From: Periplaneta americana
Lineage: Eukaryota > Arthropoda > Insecta > Blattodea > Blattidae
Direction: 5' to 3'
DNA: 64,000 bases
NCBI RefSeq assembly: GCF_040183065.1
Contig: NC_091119.1
Coordinates: forward strand, 194,636,543-194,700,542
Positions within the stretch are counted from its first letter, which is position 1. Each line of letters opens with the position of its first letter. A program made the translations under genes and the position numbers. This document shows positions 58,773 to 64,000 of the stretch, piece after piece. The notes beneath the pieces are model-generated. The model was not told the origin of the DNA and ran no database searches. It was given only the letters and a program-made list of their open reading frames with translations.

Positions 58773-59580
58773 TTTTGTGCGAGATCGTGCGTATTTGCTT
58801 GCTTTCCGCACAAAACCAATATGCGGTAAGTGTGAAATATCACATTCAGTATTCCCAACGTAACACACATAACAATTTCCCTCTTCTTACCGCTTAAGCG
58901 CCATATTCATTTTACTGCTTTAGGCTTTTAACATATTATTTTTAGAGACGTTTAACATAGTAATATTATAAATTGGAAACTTACTACTGCAATTTCACCT
59001 AAATTGCACTGTTAATTATTGTTTTTAAATATTTGCAAAAATTAAGTAAACTCTACAACACCACAAAAGTTACTGCATTTGTAATGCAAGTAACTTTAAG
59101 GATGCCGTGAAAAAATCAACAAGATTCCAGATGCCGATGTTATTACTGCAATATGTTATATAAATAATATTGTTAAAATATTAAAATTAAAAATAAATCA
59201 TTACATAACCTTACCGTTTGTTTTAAGTTCGCATTTATAGACTGGGGGAAAAAAAAGACACGTGTATCACGGCCTGCTGGAATACAGTAAACACAGAAAA
59301 CATTTTATAGCAACAATGTTGAAGATAGATATTTTAGTTTTTAAAAGTTACCGTCATTGAACAGAAACCAAGATGGAGATTTCATTGCAACTAATTAGAA
59401 ATTCCTCTTTCAGGTATGTAATAAACGATCTTCGCATAAAATAATGTACGATACACGAGCGGTATGTTTGTTTTCATGTTCTCGGAAATTAAAAAAGCTC
59501 AACTACGTTTCGCTTTTTCAATCTTCTCCTCGAACATGAAAACGTCAACATACCGCTCTTGTAACGCATATTACTATTAC
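58773..59580 (+). mobile_element. P2 family element, copy D (long subfamily)
   Basis: The 5' end TTTTGTGCGAGATCG is intact. The inner partner has one change (CGATCTTCGCATAAAA, about 59427). The palindrome follows (ACGAGCGGTATGTTTG ... AACATACCGCTCTTGT). The internal block absent from A and B is present (59130-59250). The 23-codon MEISLQLIRNSS frame is intact (from about 59372). Confidence 0.8.
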
Positions 59581-60008
59581 AATATGAATGAATTTTTTTA
59601 TAATGATGTAGTATTTTAGTTGAATTTTATTATTTTTTATTTTTTAATCTTTTTAACGCTATTTATATTATTACATTGACGAGGTCTCTTGTACTATTGT
59701 ACCTTCAGGCAAATAAAGAAAATGAATACGAATATTGTATTTTCATTTTGACACCTCTCCTTGTTAGCAAATATATTTACTATAAGGATGGAAAGAATGT
59801 ATGGAAGCCTAGTATTAGAGTTTAGAGTTAAGTTAACAAAGACTAACAGGAAGCTCTGGGATGAAAGGAGTCCTAACTATTCACAATGTCATAAACTTTA
59901 TATGAAAATAGGTTACCGGTATATTATAATGTACCGGTACTTTTTGTTAGATATTGAAGAATTCTTATAGTAATTTCCTGTGTTTGCCTTTCTCATAGCT
60001 ACTGGTAC
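59581..60008. other. Spacer downstream of the chitin-binding gene
   Basis: Contains a LINE-3'-end-like AGGCAAATAAAGAAAATGAA (about 59706) and a 69-codon frame with no domain. A minus-strand AATAAA-type signal for the gene above was not clearly identified. Confidence 0.35.
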
Positions 60009-60218
60009 TTAGCATGAAACTGCACTTGGCCAATTGCAAACTTGCAATACAGGGTCAAATAGTAAGCCATTGGAACATTGCTTTTGATGGGCAATGAACC
60101 CTCCAGATCCATCTGACTGGCAGTGATAGAAAATTTCACAGTTATTTGGATCTCTGATATGACCTTCTTTCGTGCACACTCCAGGAGTTTCAGGTTCAGG
60201 TGCTGACGTCACTGGTGG
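60009..60218 (-). CDS. Chitin-binding (peritrophin-A/CBM14) protein, last exon
   Basis: The 3' splice site TTCTCTTATTTCAG ends at 60219 on the minus strand. The exon encodes PPVTSAPEPETPG, then a complete six-cysteine domain and a stop. Cysteine spacing is C-x11-C-x5-C-x14-C-x12-C-x7-C, with the aromatic and GLLFDP/CNWP signatures of CBM14 (CTKEGHIRDPNNCEIFYHC, GLLFDPVLQVCNWP). Such domains bind chitin in peritrophic matrix, cuticle or tracheal proteins; the protein would be secreted. The start of the gene lies further along the minus strand. It could be a peritrophin, a CPAP-type cuticle protein or a mucin. Confidence 0.85.
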   Translation of the reverse strand, partial: PPVTSAPEPETPGVCTKEGHIRDPNNCEIFYHCQSDGSGGFIAHQKQCSNGLLFDPVLQVCNWPSAVSC

Positions 60219-61221
60219 CTGAAATAAGAGAACAAAGTTTTCATCAGCAATATTTAGCATTCTATTTTACATAATTGCTGCATACGTAATTTCTGTTGTC
60301 GAATACAATCATTCTAATCATGTAAATACGTTTGATACCAAAAGAGGACAAGAAAAAATAAAATTCCTTCAAAGCATCTGAAAAACTGTCTTTGCTTTTT
60401 TACCCATCATTTATACCATTATTCTGCACATAGCTTTAATGTTTCCCAGATTTTAAACATATTTCTCTAACGTGAGTGGTAGTAAATTAAAAAAAAATGT
60501 ATTTATTTATTTACAGAGCTTCCTCAAATTAGAGGCTGCCATTAGACAAAGCATATAAAACAAAAAAGAACAAATAGATGATGAAAACTAACAGAGTAAA
60601 AAAAAGACAAACAAGTAAACAAACAAACAATGGCAGTTTACAGAATAAGAAAAGTTAGAAACAAGTAAAGAAGCAATGAAAGCTAATAAGAAAAAGAAAA
60701 ATGATAATGGTGCGTCATTTTTTTCAGTACACTGAATTAGAGTCTAATTTTACTTTTTCACACACGTCATAATCAAATGTATGAGTTCAGAACTTTTTAA
60801 CACAGCCTCCTTGATATACAAAGAGCATAATTCTGAAGTAATGTTTGGTTCTGCTGTTCCAGGTTAAAGAGAGAGAGAAAAATCTATACTGTTTTATTTT
60901 CACGTCACTGTTTAATTGATTGTTAAATTTAGGATTTAGTTCGTTTTTGGTACTTTAATATGATTGGAATGTGTGAAATAGACAGACAAAATATGATATG
61001 CAGGCAGATATGCTAGAAAGAGTGCCATTTGAAATTTCAGAGTGGGGCGGCTGGGGGCGAGAATGTGAAACCTAAAAAGGAATTAAGACTGGTTTTAAAC
61101 TTCTCTCTTAATGTCTAAATTTACGTGTTTTTTTATTTAATTAAATTCAATTTAAATTATATAGTTATTTAGACTGGGAAATTTTGAATATGTATAATGT
61201 AGAAAGAATGGAGTTGTACAT

Positions 61222-61271
<50 letters not shown>

Positions 61272-61409
61272 TAATAATAATAGTAATAATAATTAATAAT
61301 AATAATGCTAGATGTTAAAAATTTATGAAATAAAGAGGAGACCACAAGATCCCGAAGTTTGAAAATGCTTCATAACTTTTCGCATGTGATTTATTTGTTG
61401 AATACGTAC
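60219..61409 (-). other. Intron of the chitin-binding gene
   Basis: Donor GAT|GTACGT at 61409 and acceptor TTTCAG at 60219, phase 0. It contains a (TTTA)-headed repeat-like segment at about 60498-60620 and a (TAA)n run at 61223-61310. No other gene. Confidence 0.75.
61223..61310. repeat. (TAA)n microsatellite in intron
   Basis: AATAATAAT run with a few TAG and TTAAT interruptions. Confidence 0.9.
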
Positions 61410-61484
61410 ATCAGTTGGAATGTCCGGGTTTTCAGGAGTTTTTATCGTCGTCGTCGTTGTAGTAGTTGTGTCTTCATCAGGAGG
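61410..61484 (-). CDS. Chitin-binding protein, penultimate exon (Thr-rich linker)
   Basis: A 75-bp exon between acceptor CCATTCTAG and donor GTACGT encodes PPDEDTTTTTTTTIKTPENP then DIPTD in phase 0. It joins in frame to PPVTSAPEPETPG of the next exon. Thr/Pro-rich linkers between CBM14 domains are often O-glycosylated. Both exons begin with a Pro-Pro codon pair, suggesting they arose by exon duplication. No further upstream exon was recognised in the window. Confidence 0.75.
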
Positions 61485-61651
61485 CTAGAATGGAAATATT
61501 AGTAACATGTTTATATGATAATCAATTAAAATATTCGTTGATTTTAAACTAAAATTTTATTTAAAAATTGTGAACTAAAAAGTGTGCATCAGTGAAAAGG
61601 AGTATTAGGTAGTTTATCTTGATTGTAACAAATAAAAGTTAAACCTGCATA

Positions 61652-61902
61652 TCGTCGTTGTTCCAGCAATAACTCCTATGTGACATATTTATCGATTTTC
61701 AGATTTTTGATCTATTAAATAACTTGAATAGTGATACAGCAAATAATAAAAGCTCCTATGTATAATTATATTTCTTTCTTTCGAAAATGTAAGAATTCAC
61801 AGCCTCCTATGCACTACTGCCATAGAAGAATAAATGTGTTTTTTCTTCCTACTGAAAAATTTCTTATTTTGCACATAGGAGTTACTGCAGGGACAACTAC
61901 GA
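61652..61902. mobile_element. 251-bp MITE with TA flanks
   Basis: TIRs of about 31 bp (TCGTCGTTGTTCCAGCAATA / AACTACGA end), flanked by TA on both sides. Inner CTCCTATG/CATAGGAG palindromic motifs. The right half is repeated at 62475-62600. Tc1/mariner-like by target, no ORF. Confidence 0.75.
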
Positions 61903-62084
61903 TATTCCATAAGTTGTTAATTTTCCATTTATTTTATATTTAAATATCGGTATATTTTTCCATGATTAATAAACATTACAACTGAAAGTAAATGAAGGTC
62001 AATTCATGTGACAGTGCAAGCAGAAAAAATTTTTAAAATAGAGATAAAACTATGTTGAGATAAACATTAGTGCATCTGGGTAAT

Positions 62085-62475
62085 CTACGTATTACTCTGT
62101 GAAGAGATTTATTAAATCTACATACTTAGATTTCAACAAACAAAATTTGATAACTCAATCCCAAGGGAAAAAATGGAACTCTCTGCATCATAATCCACAG
62201 TTAATTCCCGATTTACCACGAAAATCGTCTGTAGCTGCATTTAGATTGGCAACAGGCCATGATTGTTTGGCCAAGCATCTGCATAGAATTGGAATATATC
62301 AGTCCCCTAACTGGCCATTGTGCAACTCAAACCAAGAAATGGATTCGGAACACCTCAAAATCTGTGCTTCAGTGGCTGGCCATGATAATATCTTTGAAAA
62401 ATATTGGAGTGCAAGACGTCAAATGACTTTATTGTCAAAAGCCTGGCATTGGAAAACAACAACAACAACATATTT
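62085..62475 (+). mobile_element. LINE fragment, RNase H / C-terminal region
   Basis: The frame 62099-62494 reads KSSVAAFRLATGHDCLAKHL, HRIGIYQSPNWPLCNSNQE and MDSEHLKICASVAGHDNIF. This is the region after RNase H in I/R1/Jockey-like LINE polyproteins, with a Cys/His cluster (C-x-L-C...H-x-x-x-C). The end runs into an ACA repeat (62456-62470). It is bracketed by about 310-bp direct repeats (61770-62083 and 62475-62787). Confidence 0.75.
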
Positions 62476-62787
62476 CGTTCTTTCGAAAATGTAAGAATTC
62501 ACAGTCTCCTATGCACTACTGCCATAGGAGAATAAATGTGTTTTTTCTTCCTACTGAAAATTTTCATATTTTGCACATAGGAGTTATTGCAGGAACAACT
62601 ACCATATTCCAAAAGTTGTTAATTTTCCATTTATTTTATATTCAAATACCGGTATATTTTTCCTTGATTTAACCATTACAGCTGAAAGTAAATAAAGGTC
62701 AATTAATGTGACAGTGCACAGCTGGAGAAATTTAAAAAATAGAGATAAAACTATGTTGAGATAAACATTAGTGCATCCTGATAATAT
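62475..62787 (+). repeat. Direct duplication of 61770-62083
   Basis: Highly similar from TTTCGAAAATGTAAGAATTC through AACATTAGTGCATC. The first copy includes part of the MITE and its flank, so a genomic segment was duplicated on both sides of the LINE fragment. Confidence 0.8.
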
Positions 62788-62861
62788 CATGTAATTGTAT
62801 AATTTTTTTTAGTGGAGGTAAAATATTACGTTTGCACTGAATAAATATTTATGTAACTCAT

Positions 62862-63630
62862 ATGGACTCTCACTTTGAGAGAGGAACATAGCTTAAGGGT
62901 GTTTGAGAATAAGGTGCTTAGGAAAATATTTGGGGCTAAGAGGGATGAAGTTACAGGAGAATGGAGAAAGTTACACAACACAGAACTGCACGCATTGTAT
63001 TCTTCACCTGACATAATTAGGAACATTAAATCCAGACGTTTGAGATGGGCAGGGCATGTAGCACGTATGGGCGAATCCAGAAATGCATTTTTTTTTTAAT
63101 CCAATTCCACCAGATTGTCTTTTCGACATTTCTGGTCTTCTCTCCTGGCTGTGGCTTAATTGTAACCCACTTCTGAGGTTGGGGCGCCTGGAAGGCGGAG
63201 TTACATTACCCCGATGATGTGATAGGATGATTATGATAATGTAGTGCCAGGAGAGGTCTTAAATCTAAACTTAACCTAAATTCCAGACCATGGACGAACA
63301 CAGGAATAATCCCCTTTAAGGAAAAATTCCTGTGCTCTAACCGGGAATCGAACCCGGGACCTCATGAACTATAGCCAGAAGCTCTGACCACTAGACCATG
63401 AGGCTGGTCCCAGAAATGCATATAGAGTGTTAGATGGGAGGCCGGAGGGAAAAAGACCTTTAGGGAGGCCGAGACGTAGCTGGGAAGATAATATTAAAAT
63501 GGATTTGAGGGAGGTGGGATATGATGGTAGAGACTGGATTAATCTTGCTCAGGATAGGGACCAATGGCGGGCTTATGTGAGGGCGGCAATGAACCTCGGG
63601 GTTCCTTAAAAGCCAGTAAGTAAGTAAGTA
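62862..63630 (+). mobile_element. WAGHVARM-type LINE 3' fragment split by SINE E
   Basis: The coding tail reads VFENKVLRKIFGAKRDEVTG, EWRKLHNTELHALYSS and RRLRWAGHVARMGESRNA. After the SINE it continues YRVLDGRPEGKRPLGRPRRS, YDGRDWINLAQDRDQW and RAYVRAAMNLGVP-stop. The reading frame is intact apart from the SINE, making this the best preserved copy. The 3' tail is CAGTAAGTAAGTAAG. Confidence 0.9.
63089..63409 (-). mobile_element. SINE type E with 12-bp target duplication
   Basis: Flanked by exact CCAGAAATGCAT (63077-63088, 63410-63421). On the minus strand the tRNA-like head reads GACCAGCCTCATGGTCTAGT, with CCCGGGTTCGATTCCCGG. The about 230-bp body is unrelated to types A-D and ends in a poly-A tail (T run at 63089). 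Confidence 0.9.
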
Positions 63631-64000
63631 TATGTGAAGTGAACTTTTATGCACAACTACAAAAATTTACAGCACTAATGCAAAAGTTCGTGTCACACAC
63701 AAGTTACATACCTACACAATTTTATCTATTATCATAACAAGAAGAAAGATTTTCTATAAGAACTTATTCTACTCTCATAATAGAAACATAGGGTGAAAAT
63801 TGATATAATAGAGCAGGCCATGAAGTGTGCGATAAAGTCACGTCTATTTAGCGGAAGTTAAATAACAACATACTTGCTGTACCCAATTAGCCTTGTTACT
63901 TCTGAACTCTACCTCTCTTGCTCAAATTTTCAAATAATTCCAACCGACAGTTTAAACTAAACATGATTTTGAAGTTTCTGTTCTCAGTGTAATGTGATTC
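63631..64000. other. Unassigned end of window
   Basis: No exon of the chitin-binding gene and no repeat was recognised. Confidence 0.4.

Noticed and set aside
61770-62787. LTR retrotransposon with about 310-bp LTRs
   Set aside because: The repeats lack TG...CA ends, primer-binding site and polypurine tract. The first repeat starts within a MITE, and the interior is a non-LTR RNase H fragment.

Overview
This is an AT-rich, intron-bearing eukaryotic window, almost certainly from an insect. The density of tRNA-headed SINEs, non-LTR retrotransposons with microsatellite tails and TIR elements makes a cockroach-like (Blattodea) genome my best guess, with Periplaneta americana the leading candidate. 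That identification is recollection of repeat style, not a database result. No bacterial-type operons, rRNA, canonical tRNA genes or CRISPR arrays are visible.

Only two host genes can be supported. (1) A small plus-strand gene at about 55.6-56.4 kb encodes a 139-residue COA1-like mitochondrial protein. It has a spliced 5' UTR, a single coding exon and a polyadenylation signal. (2) A minus-strand gene at 60.0-61.5 kb shows its last two exons: a Thr-rich linker and a six-cysteine chitin-binding (peritrophin-A/CBM14) domain. Its 5' part lies beyond the visible exons, towards higher coordinates.

Most of the rest is transposon-derived. Six kinds of non-LTR retrotransposon remnant are present: YADDLQVY type; WAGHVARM type with TAAG tail; YADD-T...GKTW type; SKLEYASVAWN type; GVPQGSVLG type; and RNase H tail type. 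There are at least five tRNA-headed SINE types (called A to E here), several of them nested in other repeats. DNA transposons include DUF4817/IS630-like elements (17.2, 58.1 kb), a mariner N-terminal fossil (55.1 kb), a BED/hAT GTF2IRD2-like element (43.9-45.2 kb), a THAP-bearing TIR family with 7-bp target duplications (13.1, 26.4 kb), a pair of non-autonomous Helitrons (15.5, 51.6 kb), a TTAA-flanked full palindrome (50.2 kb) and many MITEs.

The most unusual pattern is a shared architecture in two otherwise different families: P1 (0.5, 24.6 kb) and P2 (2.7, 8.2, 42.1, 58.8 kb). In each, a TIR-bounded unit of about 500-650 bp carries a long near-perfect palindrome attached outside one TIR. 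One P2 copy carries only one arm. Other points are an inverted duplication that contains the COA1 first-exon splice donor, a tandem array of tRNA-shaped units, a 1.1-kb polypurine tract, and two hammerhead-like sequence motifs. Stretches given as unassigned were read and held nothing I could support.
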